Shown piece after piece: positions 5,593 through 13,062 of a DNA stretch of 25,661 bases; positions within the stretch are counted from its first letter, which is position 1; the number at the start of each line of letters is the position of its first letter. The notes under the pieces are model-generated. The model did no database searches, had not been told where the DNA came from, and worked only from the letters and a program-made list of their open reading frames with translations. Made by a program: the position numbers and the translations under genes. The stretch lies in IMG/VR virus record IMGVR_UViG_3300034684_000217, positions 1-25,661 of that record, one strand, 5' to 3'. The stretch is from a virus.

Positions 5593-6846
5593 ATGGTGAA
5601 AAACTATAACGAATTATTTGATCTGTTTTACGGAGAATATACCGAAAATTACTGCAAACAAAAAGGATTGTTTATAGATTACGACTCAAAAGGGAACTTA
5701 AAACACATTACAAAAAGCCTTGTAGATTACGCATACGAGATCATATCAACAGATTATTCACTTATATTCGGCGACAATTTTAAACTTGTAGTACCAGATA
5801 ACGAAAATGCAACGAATAGACTAAATGAATTATTGAAGCAAAACAACTTTGACAAGACTGCAAGATTGTTTGTTATTCAAGGATTGATTTTAGGAGATAG
5901 TGCTTTAAAGATTGGGCGAGACGGCAACGGACAGATACGAATAGGGATTGTAAAACTTTTGAATGGAACACTCAACTATGTTATGGAATACGGACAAGTT
6001 GTGGCTTGGCAGTATGAATATACTATGAAACATCAGGATAGCACTTTAAACGTAAAAGAAGTTTATACAAAGGACAGGGTACAGATTTACATAGACGACA
6101 AGTTAGTAAAAGACATACCAAACAGATACGGTGAATTTTGGCTTATACATGTAGCAAATATGCCGAGTTTAAAAGATCCTGTGTGGGGTGAGAGCGAACT
6201 TGAGAGGATAGGGGATACCATAGACGAGATGAATTCTACTTTATCCAGGATATCTGCAATTGAAGATATATATGCAAAACCAAGAATTATAGCAAGTGGA
6301 ATTAGGGACGCTTCGAACTTAAAACAAGAACACAATGTATGGTCCACTCCAGATAATGCAGAACTGAAAATCCTGGAATATAACGGGAACGTAATTCCTT
6401 CGATGTTAAAGAAGTACGAAATGTTAGAGAACTACTTACGCAATAAATGTCCAGAGCTTATTCTTAATGATCTGGGCAATATTTCTGGATATGCATTAAA
6501 GCTTAAACTTTCCAAACTTATCAAGAAGATTAAAAATTATAGATCTGTTTATTTTGAAGGGATTACAAAACTTGCAAAGCTTGCACTCGCAATGGACGGG
6601 GTCGTAGTAGACGAGGTACAGGTAAATGTAGATCCTGTAATTCCAGCAGATGAAGTAGAAGATTTGAACAAGTGGATTAATTTACTCTCGATGAACCTTG
6701 TATCAAGACAGACAGTTGCGGAAGCATTAGGAATTGATTTTGAAGCAGAGCAGGAAAAAATCACAAAAGAAAATGCATGGATACTGGAGATGATGCCAGA
6801 TGAACATAATGGAGATGTATCGGCTTCTGAACAAGTTGGAGAATGA
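5593..6846 (+). CDS. Portal protein (SPP1 gp6-like)
   Basis: The 417-residue product follows terL by 13 bp, with GGTGGTGA just before the ATG at 5593. N-terminal features fit portal proteins of the SPP1 family: ITKSLVDYAYEIISTDYSLIFG, then VIQGLILGDSALKIG near residues 93-108. The middle carries WGESELERIGDTIDEMNSTLS and IIASGIRD. The C-terminal region has paired long helices (ALKLKLSKLIKKIKNYRSVYFEGITKLAKLAL) typical of the stem and crown. It forms the dodecameric DNA gate at one capsid vertex and docks TerL during packaging and the connectors afterwards. The 3' end overlaps the Mu-F-like gene by 47 nt. Call based on fold features and position. Confidence 0.9.
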   Translation: MVKNYNELFDLFYGEYTENYCKQKGLFIDYDSKGNLKHITKSLVDYAYEIISTDYSLIFGDNFKLVVPDNENATNRLNELLKQNNFDKTARLFVIQGLILGDSALKIGRDGNGQIRIGIVKLLNGTLNYVMEYGQVVAWQYEYTMKHQDSTLNVKEVYTKDRVQIYIDDKLVKDIPNRYGEFWLIHVANMPSLKDPVWGESELERIGDTIDEMNSTLSRISAIEDIYAKPRIIASGIRDASNLKQEHNVWSTPDNAELKILEYNGNVIPSMLKKYEMLENYLRNKCPELILNDLGNISGYALKLKLSKLIKKIKNYRSVYFEGITKLAKLALAMDGVVVDEVQVNVDPVIPADEVEDLNKWINLLSMNLVSRQTVAEALGIDFEAEQEKITKENAWILEMMPDEHNGDVSASEQVGE

Positions 6847-7645
6847 GTTTGTACGAAAACACTTGCGGAGATTAATCAAATACCTTGAAAAACTAGACAA
6901 ACTTAAGGCAGAGAAGAAGATAGCATTAAGAGACTATAAAACGGTTAAAACTCAAACGCAGAAAGCTATAAGAGAGTTTATAAAGGAATTTTCCAAAGAA
7001 GACAAAGCACTTTTAAAGTATATGTACCGCAAGGGGTGGCAAATTGCGTACGAAGATTTACAAATGGGCGGTAAATTTTCAGGAATACCAAGAAACGCAT
7101 TGCAGTACTTTGATAAGTATTTTCTCCAACAGCAACAAACAATTATGAGAAACTATACAGCTGATATGATGAGGCTTATTGAAAACCAGCTATCCGTTGC
7201 AATTATGAACGGTGAATCATACACAAGAATCATTACAAACCTGCAAGAACAGATAAAAACCACAGCAAAACGCAGAGTAAAGATTATGGTCCGGGATCAG
7301 CTTGGGCGTGCAATGCAAATGGGAATATGGAATGGCTATAAGCAAAACGAAGACAGAATTAAATACTTTCTCTGGATAGGACCAAATGATGAGCGCACAA
7401 CTGAATGGTGTAAAAACCGCAAAAGATTAAATCCATGGGAACCAGAAGTAGTGTTTAGGCTGGAAAAGGAAAATCCCATTACATACAAAGGACTGGAAAT
7501 CCGAGATCCAAAAACAGGAAGTTTTCAGCATCCGCATATACAATGCAGGCACAGGTGGGTTGCAGTATCGAAAGGAAGTGATTTAGAAAGTCAGGACCTA
7601 AAAGGTTGGTACTCACCGGAAAGCAAAAGGCAACAGCCGAGGTGA
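6800..7645 (+). CDS. Phage minor head protein, Mu F-like (SPP1 gp7-like)
   Basis: Start ATG 6800, 9 nt after GGAGA; ATGs at 6809 and 6815 are alternatives. The 281-residue protein has a helical N-terminal part and a C-terminal Mu-F domain. That domain includes RAMQMGIWNGYKQN, the hallmark IGPNDERTTEWCKNR, and the terminal HPHIQCRHRWV with conserved Cys and His. Members bind the portal and are packaged in few copies, and in SPP1 the counterpart helps DNA delivery. It overlaps the portal gene and precedes the scaffold and capsid genes, the standard arrangement. Confidence 0.9.
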   Translation: MNIMEMYRLLNKLENEFVRKHLRRLIKYLEKLDKLKAEKKIALRDYKTVKTQTQKAIREFIKEFSKEDKALLKYMYRKGWQIAYEDLQMGGKFSGIPRNALQYFDKYFLQQQQTIMRNYTADMMRLIENQLSVAIMNGESYTRIITNLQEQIKTTAKRRVKIMVRDQLGRAMQMGIWNGYKQNEDRIKYFLWIGPNDERTTEWCKNRKRLNPWEPEVVFRLEKENPITYKGLEIRDPKTGSFQHPHIQCRHRWVAVSKGSDLESQDLKGWYSPESKRQQPR

Positions 7646-7656
7646 GGTGGTGATAT

Positions 7657-7923
7657 ATGGCAAAGGCGATGAAAGATAAAACATGGAACAATATTCCACC
7701 AGTAGGCTCTTCAAAAAGGGAGGATATGCCAGCACATGTATTTCTAGATCCAAAAAACAGGAGATATTCATACAAAAAGAAAGTAGATGGTGTATGGAAA
7801 CCTTCATGTGCTGGGCTACTTGCAGCATACAGAAGAGCCATGATGAATAAAGATGCTGAAATAGCAAGTAAGGCAAAAAGTCTTGCAATTCAGTACAAAT
7901 GTCCTTGGGCAAACAAAGAATAA
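7657..7923 (+). CDS. Small head-module protein, DUF6582-like
   Basis: An 88-residue protein starting at ATG 7657 after GAGGTGGTGA. The central AHVFLDPKNRRYSYKKK and the following helices (CAGLLAAYRRAMMNKD, IASKAKSLAIQYK) resemble the small DUF6582-type phage domain, which reads like 'FADPxxRKYPi ... AxxR'. That domain often occurs alone or fused to head maturation proteins. The match is by memory of the pattern, not by search. It lies between the Mu-F-like gene and the scaffold and ends only 17 bp before the scaffold start. Its role is unknown; a head-assembly helper is the simplest reading. Confidence 0.65.
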   Translation: MAKAMKDKTWNNIPPVGSSKREDMPAHVFLDPKNRRYSYKKKVDGVWKPSCAGLLAAYRRAMMNKDAEIASKAKSLAIQYKCPWANKE

Positions 7924-7940
7924 AAAAGGGAGGTATTAGC

Positions 7941-8576
7941 ATGAGTGAATTGGAAAAGAGGGGCATTGACATTCAACTCTTTGCAGAGGGGGATGAAAAT
8001 GCAACTCAACAGGAACAAAAGCCAGCAGAAAACACAAACCAAGAAGAAGCAATAAAAGACGATGGAGATCCTATCGAAGTATTAAGAGCAACAGCTATAC
8101 AGCTGGGGCTCAATCCTGAAGATGTTGCGATTATGACAAAGAAGGAACTTCAAAGTCAGATTGATAGTGCAGTTACTAGAGCAATAAAAACAAGGGAGGA
8201 GAAATTAAAGAAACAGGCAGAAATAGAGAAGATGAAGGAAAAAGGCCAATACGAGCAACTCCTGAGACAGGAAAGAAAAGAAGCACTTGAAGATCTGAAA
8301 AACACATACTTACAGGCAAAAGGATTGCCAAACGAATTTGGAGCATTAATAAATGTAGATCCTTTGGTTGATTTATCTCTAACCGAAGCCAAAGAACAAT
8401 TATTAGATACTCTAGAATCTGTAGCAAAAAAACTGGATGAGTTAATTGAAGCAAGAGTAAATGAAAGAGTAAAAAACATGGAAACTGGAACATTTACAAA
8501 CACAGCTGACATACAAAAAACTTTGCCTGATAATCCAAAAGAAGCTTTGCGGGCAATTTTTAATCAAAAAAAGTAA
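7941..8576 (+). CDS. Capsid scaffold protein (DUF4355-like)
   Basis: Start ATG 7941, 7 nt after AAAGGGAGG. The 211-residue protein opens with IDIQLFAEG, an N-terminal signature seen on many scaffold and capsid precursors. It continues as a highly charged, low-complexity helix rich in Glu, Lys and Gln (about residues 80-120, KLKKQAEIEKMKEKGQYEQLL). The C-terminal part has short helices ending in NPKEALRAIFNQKK. It is the usual length for a scaffold and sits directly before the major capsid gene. It would guide capsid assembly and be lost from the mature head. No protease gene is present, so removal may occur by exit or by an unseen protease. Confidence 0.85.
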   Translation: MSELEKRGIDIQLFAEGDENATQQEQKPAENTNQEEAIKDDGDPIEVLRATAIQLGLNPEDVAIMTKKELQSQIDSAVTRAIKTREEKLKKQAEIEKMKEKGQYEQLLRQERKEALEDLKNTYLQAKGLPNEFGALINVDPLVDLSLTEAKEQLLDTLESVAKKLDELIEARVNERVKNMETGTFTNTADIQKTLPDNPKEALRAIFNQKK

Positions 8577-8593
8577 AAAGGAGGTAATGAAAT

Positions 8594-9682
8594 ATGGCTA
8601 CAATTACAGGAATGGTAACTTCTTATAACGTTGCTGAAAATAAGTACGATGTATCTCCAGTATTGTCAAAACTTGAACTTCCGCAAACTCCATTACTAAA
8701 TCTTATTGGCATAGCCAACGAACCTGTTGAATCGACAAGATATGAATGGTGGGATGACGTATTACCAGTACTCAAAGTAAGCCTTGCTACTGCATATACT
8801 GCAGGTGGAGGTTCTTTAACTGTTGAATCTAATGGTGGTAAGAGATTTAAAGTTGGCAACGTAATCAAGGTTGAAAATTCCATCTATAGAGTAACAGCAA
8901 TTTCCGGTGATGTCTTGACTATTGCGGTTGTTGCTAACGATGCAAATCATTCTGCTGGAGTAGATGTAGAACTTATTGGAGACGCTCAACCTGAAGGGCA
9001 AGATTACATTGATAGCAATTATGAGCAAAAAGTTAAGAGATACAACGTTACTCAAATTTTCTCCGATTACGTGAAATTTTCAGGAACACAACTTTCAGTC
9101 ACACAATGGGTAAATGAAGATGTATTTTTAGAGGAAGTACAAAGGAAACTATCCAAACTTAAAATCTTACTTGAAAGGTCTGCATGGCTTGGTATAAGAG
9201 TAGATCCTTCGGATAATAGCACACCAAGAATGTTAGGTGGTATAAGATACTTTATTGATAACGATGGAATTACTGCAACAAATACTTGGAGCGAAGATAA
9301 CTTCAAGGCATTCTTAAAACTTATTTATGATGTAAACGGACCTATTGTTGAAGCTTGGATGAATGCGTCTACAAAAGAAAAATTTAATGCACTCAATAGC
9401 GACAAGTTAATAGTTACACAAAGCGAAAGAACTTCTGGAAGATTAATTGAAGCTTACTTATCACAGTACGGGGAAATTAAATTGAGAACTTCTCCACATA
9501 TTCCTGAGAACATGATAATAGTCTTTGACCCAAACAATGTAAAGGTAAAACCACTTTCCGGAAGACAAATGTCATATGAGCCACTTGCAAAAACTGGAGA
9601 TAGTGTAAGAGGACAAATTGTAGGAGAATACACACTTGAATTTAGGAATCCTGATGTAGCTGGAATATTCTATATTCAATAA
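8594..9682 (+). CDS. Major capsid protein, SU10/DUF5309 family, HK97 fold
   Basis: The ATG at 8594 follows GGAGGT. The 362-residue protein begins with a DUF5309-like N-terminus: YNVAENKYDVSPVLSKLELPQTPLLNLIG, then RYEWWDDVL. Residues about 75-130 form an inserted beta domain (TVESNGGKRFKVGNVIKVE, YRVTAISGDVLTI). The spine-helix region is QRKLSKLKILLERSAWLG, followed by MLGGIRYFI and the C-terminal PLAKTGDSVRGQIVGEYTLEFRNPDVAGIFYI. This family builds HK97-fold capsids without an obvious protease-cleaved delta domain. A strong terminator four bases after the stop codon should make this the most abundant head transcript end. Confidence 0.92.
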   Translation: MATITGMVTSYNVAENKYDVSPVLSKLELPQTPLLNLIGIANEPVESTRYEWWDDVLPVLKVSLATAYTAGGGSLTVESNGGKRFKVGNVIKVENSIYRVTAISGDVLTIAVVANDANHSAGVDVELIGDAQPEGQDYIDSNYEQKVKRYNVTQIFSDYVKFSGTQLSVTQWVNEDVFLEEVQRKLSKLKILLERSAWLGIRVDPSDNSTPRMLGGIRYFIDNDGITATNTWSEDNFKAFLKLIYDVNGPIVEAWMNASTKEKFNALNSDKLIVTQSERTSGRLIEAYLSQYGEIKLRTSPHIPENMIIVFDPNNVKVKPLSGRQMSYEPLAKTGDSVRGQIVGEYTLEFRNPDVAGIFYIQ

Positions 9683-9685
9683 TTC

Positions 9686-9710
9686 AAAGGGGCTTTGTGC
9701 CCCTTTTTTT
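9686..9710 (+). terminator. Rho-independent terminator after the capsid gene
   Basis: AAAGGGGC (9686-9693), a TTTGT loop and GCCCCTTT (9699-9706), with a T-run to 9710. It lies inside the late operon, so downstream genes need partial read-through, antitermination or an unseen promoter. It probably sets a high capsid-to-connector ratio. Confidence 0.92.
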
Positions 9711-9742
9711 ATAATTAATTAAATCTTTAAGGAGGCGAAAAA

Positions 9743-9946
9743 ATGAAATATGAATTTACAGGTAATACAAAGTTTGTAATTGTAAATGGCAAAGCTTATC
9801 ATGTTAAATCTGCAAAAGATAAAAAAATCGTTGAAATTCCTGATGACATAGAAGTTAAAGAAAAGTTTTTAAAACCACTAGAAGTTAAGAAAGATAAAAA
9901 AGCAAATGTGCAAGAGAAAACAGAAAAAGAAGGGGATAAAAAATAA
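9743..9946 (+). CDS. Small Lys/Glu-rich head-tail region protein (67 aa)
   Basis: The ATG at 9743 follows AAGGAGG. The first 45 residues look like a small beta domain (YEFTGNTKFVIVNGKAYHVKS). The last 20 residues are a highly charged Lys/Glu tail that is probably disordered. There is no signal or membrane segment. Small proteins of this type often occur between capsid and connector genes of Gram-positive-type phages; I do not recognise a family. It is the first gene after the capsid terminator and stands 13 bp before the connector gene. Confidence 0.65.
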   Translation: MKYEFTGNTKFVIVNGKAYHVKSAKDKKIVEIPDDIEVKEKFLKPLEVKKDKKANVQEKTEKEGDKK

Positions 9947-9959
9947 GGAAGTGATGTGA

Positions 9960-10439
9960 ATGACTAATCTAGAATATCTAAGAATGAAAATTCCTGATAA
10001 AGATACCAACAACCAGATTTTTACAGACGATGAACTAAATGAAATCATAAAAATCCACTCTGAAATTAAAGTAATGCAAGCTACACAAATGGATGTTGAT
10101 GGCAAAGTGTTCAAACTTCCTGTGTACAGATTAGATGAAACATATACAGAAAGGATATTTATTGGATTGCCATATCCAGAAAACGAGTTAACTTCAGGAT
10201 TTGCCATGGATAAAGAAGCAGGAATTATTTATTTTGATGATGCTGTTAGGGCTGACGTCTATGTTCAAGCAAAAGTGATTAACTGGAACGATGTACTTGC
10301 GGACTGTTATGAAATGATAGTTGCAGACTTTAGAAAGTGGAATGCATACCGTGCAGGTGATGTACAGGAAGATATCACTAAAGAACATTTAATTATGCTT
10401 GCTAATTCCTTGCGAAGTGCAAGGGGTTGGGACCTATGA
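9960..10439 (+). CDS. Head-tail connector protein (gp15/gp6-like)
   Basis: A 159-residue protein with start ATG 9960 after AAGGAAGTGA. The N-terminus has EYLRMKIPDKDTNNQIFTDDELNEIIKIH, typical of the first helices of SPP1 gp15 / HK97 gp6-like connectors ('lR.rl.D....frd.eL...l'). A central beta part follows, and the C-terminal helices contain DCYEMIVADFRKWNAYRAGDV. It would form a ring under the portal after DNA packaging. The stop TGA overlaps the next ATG (ATGA), so the genes are coupled. Assignment rests on length, N-terminal pattern and position. Confidence 0.7.
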   Translation: MTNLEYLRMKIPDKDTNNQIFTDDELNEIIKIHSEIKVMQATQMDVDGKVFKLPVYRLDETYTERIFIGLPYPENELTSGFAMDKEAGIIYFDDAVRADVYVQAKVINWNDVLADCYEMIVADFRKWNAYRAGDVQEDITKEHLIMLANSLRSARGWDL

Positions 10440-10747
10440 TTCTGGATTATTCCAATCATACAGTTTCAGGAACATACAGACATTTTGTTTCCGAAACATT
10501 TGATCCACTTACGGGACAAACTACTGCAACGTATCAAGATACTCAAATTAAGGCTATTTTAAGCAGTATTCGCGATGAACTTATAGGAGAGAAATTTCAA
10601 TATTCCGATAGGCTTTGTATATGCGATTATTTAGGAGATATAACACTTAACAAAGATCTTGTGATACTGGAAGGGAAGACATACGAAGTTATAGAAGCAA
10701 GGAGGTATCTGGAGCATTCTGAGTTAGTGCTAAGGGAAGTGAAATAA
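10436..10747 (+). CDS. Head closure / head-tail adaptor protein
   Basis: The start is the ATG at 10436, 9 nt after AAGGGG, overlapping the previous stop. The 103-residue beta-rich protein follows the pattern of SPP1 gp16-like stoppers. An N-terminal extended strand (GTYRHFVSETFDPLTGQTTATYQDTQI, split by a turn) is followed by IKAILSSIRDELIGEKFQYSDRLCI and a C-terminal ILEGKTYEVIEARRYLE. It would plug the portal-connector channel to retain DNA until the tail attaches. The gene ends one base into the next ATG. The call depends mainly on gene order and size. Confidence 0.65.
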   Translation: MILDYSNHTVSGTYRHFVSETFDPLTGQTTATYQDTQIKAILSSIRDELIGEKFQYSDRLCICDYLGDITLNKDLVILEGKTYEVIEARRYLEHSELVLREVK

Positions 10748-11112
10748 TGGAATTCGAACTTACACTTGATCCAAAAGATGTAAAAGAATTTGAAAAACTG
10801 CTTCAAAAAGTTGGTTCCGAAGCAGAAAAAAAGGCACATAATTTTATTGTAGATATGACGCTTGATACTCAACGCAAGGTAGTTGAAAAAACTCCAGTTG
10901 ATACTGGAAGATTACAGCAGTCAATTGATAAATCAATTAAACAGTTTGAGGGAATTATCTTTACCAACGTTGAGTATGCTCCGTTTGTTGAAAAGAGACA
11001 CTGTGCAAGGCATGGTATGGTACATGCTATGTTTGGCCGCACGTTTAAAGAACAGGCTCCGATATTTAAACGTAAATTTAAGGCAATGCTTGAGGAGTTG
11101 AAAAAGCTATGA
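10747..11112 (+). CDS. HK97 gp10-like neck/tail completion protein
   Basis: A 121-residue protein whose ATG shares its A with the preceding stop. It carries the family signature TPVDTGRLQQSI (about residues 49-60), followed by strands IIFTNVEYAPFVEKRH and a C-terminal helix PIFKRKFKAMLEELKKL. This is the usual HK97-gp10_like domain at normal length. Members sit between head closure and tail terminator genes and take part in joining or completing the tail, although the exact function is not settled. The gene overlaps the next by 4 nt. Confidence 0.85.
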   Translation: MEFELTLDPKDVKEFEKLLQKVGSEAEKKAHNFIVDMTLDTQRKVVEKTPVDTGRLQQSIDKSIKQFEGIIFTNVEYAPFVEKRHCARHGMVHAMFGRTFKEQAPIFKRKFKAMLEELKKL

Positions 11113-11492
11113 TCAACTTTAGAAAATTCTTTAATGAATTTCTCTACAATAAACTGCACGGGATTTATAACTATGATGTATATTTTAACAAGCCAAATCA
11201 ATCGCAGAAGCATATAATAGTTGACTATCTTGAACGAACAGAGGAAAGGGAAAATGGGTATATTTACTCAAGCGAACTGGTGCAAATTTCCTGTGTTGCA
11301 TCCAGACAATCTTTACCATATGAAGTTGTAGAAATGGCAGCTAACGTTTTAAACGTACTTCACGAAAGAAGAATAGTACTCAGCAATGGCTTGGCGGTTG
11401 AAATTACCAATATACGTGTAAGCGATGTATCGGATATGTATACATACTTTATTTCAATTCGTTTTGATGTGAATTACTACGAGGAGGTGTAG
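11109..11492 (+). CDS. Tail terminator protein (gp17/gpU-like)
   Basis: A 127-residue protein starting at the ATGA overlap. It has an alpha/beta arrangement typical of tail terminators: an N-terminal helix (FRKFFNEFLYNKL), then strands HIIVDYLE and GYIYSSELVQISCVASRQS, a helix YEVVEMAANVLNVLHE, and final strands ISIRFDVNYY. It lies between the gp10-like gene and the tail tube gene, where the terminator is normally found. It caps the tail tube once the tape measure length is reached and joins it to the head. Assignment by position and predicted fold. Confidence 0.75.
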   Translation: MINFRKFFNEFLYNKLHGIYNYDVYFNKPNQSQKHIIVDYLERTEERENGYIYSSELVQISCVASRQSLPYEVVEMAANVLNVLHERRIVLSNGLAVEITNIRVSDVSDMYTYFISIRFDVNYYEEV

Positions 11493-11496
11493 TAAC

Positions 11497-11997
11497 ATGG
11501 CAAGTTCAGTTGTAAAAAACAAAAGAGACGGAAAATTAGTTATAAAAGACGGTTCAGTAACACCACAAACACTTGAACTCACTTTTGCAGAAGGTGATCT
11601 TTCAATTGTCTTTCCAAAAACAGGAGATCCAATCCCAATAAAAGATAGAACAGGTGCTCTCTCGCATATCAAGGCTGGTGATGCATTTGCTGATTTTGGT
11701 AGAGTATCATTTTCATTCAAATATACCGACAAAGATCCAGTAGAAGCGTTAAAATGCGGGACCGTTGGCGGAAGTGCATGGGTATCTACTGCAAATGGAG
11801 ATAACACAATACCAGCAAGTTATAAGACAGTTGATTTAGAATTCACAATTTACGACCAAGACGGAGTTACAGTTGCTGAAACATGGACAATTACCAAAGT
11901 ATGGTTCAATCCTGGAAGTATAAACTTTAAAGAAGGCGACGAAGCTAATACAGTTTCAGCAGAAGGAATAGTATTTGGTGAAATAACAATTGCATAA
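11497..11997 (+). CDS. Major tail tube protein
   Basis: Start ATG 11497 after GAGGAGGTG. The 166-residue beta-rich protein has the pattern of siphovirus tail tube proteins. An N-terminal segment DGKLVIKDGSVTPQTLELTFAEGDLSIVF precedes KDRTGALSHIKAGDAFADFGRVSFSFKYTD. The C-terminal half has YKTVDLEFTIYDQDG, TWTITKVWFNPGSINFKEGDEANTVSAEGIVFGEI. It directly follows the tail terminator gene. It would stack as hexamers around the tape measure to make the non-contractile tube. No sheath gene follows, which supports a siphovirus rather than a myovirus. Confidence 0.8.
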   Translation: MASSVVKNKRDGKLVIKDGSVTPQTLELTFAEGDLSIVFPKTGDPIPIKDRTGALSHIKAGDAFADFGRVSFSFKYTDKDPVEALKCGTVGGSAWVSTANGDNTIPASYKTVDLEFTIYDQDGVTVAETWTITKVWFNPGSINFKEGDEANTVSAEGIVFGEITIA

Positions 11998-12007
11998 AGG
12001 CGGTGAA

Positions 12008-12211
12008 ATGATGAAGTATATTGTAGAAGTTTATGATGTAAACGGCAATTTGCTTTATAAATGTGAAAATCCACAGAAAGAAGTAATACGAGGACCGATT
12101 ACCATAGTTAACGACAAATTTGTAAGAAATGATACGGTTATTCTAAAATGTATTGCAGAAAACGCAGTATATGGTGAACCACAGGAACCAGTAGAACCAG
12201 CAGGGGAGTAA
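12008..12211 (+). CDS. Small hypothetical tail-region protein (67 aa)
   Basis: Start ATG 12008 or the adjacent ATG 12011, after AAAGGCGGTGA. A small protein with a beta-hairpin start (YIVEVYDVNGNLLYKC) and a Pro/Glu-rich end (EPQEPVEPAGE). It has no membrane segment or known motif. It follows the tail tube gene by 10 bp, and its stop codon lies inside a terminator hairpin, so it is the last gene of the capsid-connector-tube transcript. Function unknown. Confidence 0.6.
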   Translation: MMKYIVEVYDVNGNLLYKCENPQKEVIRGPITIVNDKFVRNDTVILKCIAENAVYGEPQEPVEPAGE

Positions 12212-12226
12212 TTCCCCTGCTTTTAT
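12199..12226 (+). terminator. Rho-independent terminator after the tail tube block
   Basis: GCAGGGGA (12200-12207), a GTAAT loop and TCCCCTGC (12213-12220), extended by an A-T pair, then TTTTATTT. The hairpin contains the stop codon of the small gene before it. As after the capsid gene, it would lower expression of the following tail genes relative to the tube. Confidence 0.88.
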
Positions 12227-12242
12227 TTAGGAGGTGAATTGA

Positions 12243-13061
12243 ATGCAAGTATTCAGTTCCAAAGAAACAAGCGGGAAAATAATACTACTTGAGAATAAAA
12301 AAGCATCTGGTACAGGGATATTAAACGCAAAAAGCGAATTTTTTCAGATACCAAAAGGCTGGAAACTCGAACCATACACAGTCGTGAACTTACTTGGCAA
12401 ATACGGAGATTTTGAAGTGGATAGCGACGCTGATGGATTGGCTGATGGGTGGTCAGTTAGCAATGTGACCCTCAAAGAACTTGTAAGCGGAATTAATGGT
12501 AACGCTCAGCATATTTCACACACATATAATGGTGGAACACACGTACTAACAATCCAGTTCTATCCACAACAAGGTCATACATATTATGCAAAAACGGCAA
12601 TGAAAACTACGACGACAGACCCAGTTAAACCTATAGTAAATGGCATGACTGGGTCACTACAGGCATATCGTTTCGGATACCCAAATTATTTGTTATTTGG
12701 ACCTGAAGGTTATACAAATGTCTGGACTATACGTTCAGGGTATTACACAGAAACAGAAACGCTTGATTTCCGTGCACTTACTGTGTATATAGCAGCTGAC
12801 TTTGGTGGTGCAAACGTAGGCGAGACATACGAACTATGGGTTGATAACTTTTTGCTTGTTGATTTAACCGCAATGGGTGCTCTCCCAAGTGGGCTACAAA
12901 CCTTCTTCAGCGCAGCAGGTATTACAAAATGGGAAGAACTTGCTACAACAAGCAATATAACAGGCGCAGACGGAAGAACACAAACAGGTAAAGAATGGCT
13001 TGATTTGTTGCTGCCTTACGTTGATTCTATTGCAACACTTGGCTGGAAGTGGGGTGAGTGA
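12243..13061 (+). CDS. Tail protein with carbohydrate-binding-like jelly-roll domain
   Basis: Start ATG 12243 after GGAGGTGAATTGA. The 272-residue protein opens with QVFSSKETSGKIILLENKKA, which resembles the first strands of tail tube or tail accessory proteins. Residues about 50-205 look like a beta-sandwich carbohydrate-binding module: GDFEVDSDADGLADGW, then a Tyr-rich strand region, ending in the typical ELWVDNFLLVDLTAMG. The last 60 residues (GITKWEEL ... DLLLPYVDSIATLGWKWGE) resemble the closing segment of phage decoration proteins. It lies between the tail tube block and the chaperone genes, next to a second protein of the same style. Probable role: sugar-binding decoration along the tail. 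Domain call by eye, moderate confidence. Confidence 0.65.
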   Translation: MQVFSSKETSGKIILLENKKASGTGILNAKSEFFQIPKGWKLEPYTVVNLLGKYGDFEVDSDADGLADGWSVSNVTLKELVSGINGNAQHISHTYNGGTHVLTIQFYPQQGHTYYAKTAMKTTTTDPVKPIVNGMTGSLQAYRFGYPNYLLFGPEGYTNVWTIRSGYYTETETLDFRALTVYIAADFGGANVGETYELWVDNFLLVDLTAMGALPSGLQTFFSAAGITKWEELATTSNITGADGRTQTGKEWLDLLLPYVDSIATLGWKWGE

Positions 13062-13062
13062 T

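Noticed and set aside
9710-9715. TATAAT after the capsid terminator as a promoter for the connector genes
   Set aside because: It is formed by the end of the terminator T-run, and no -35 box lies at a suitable distance.
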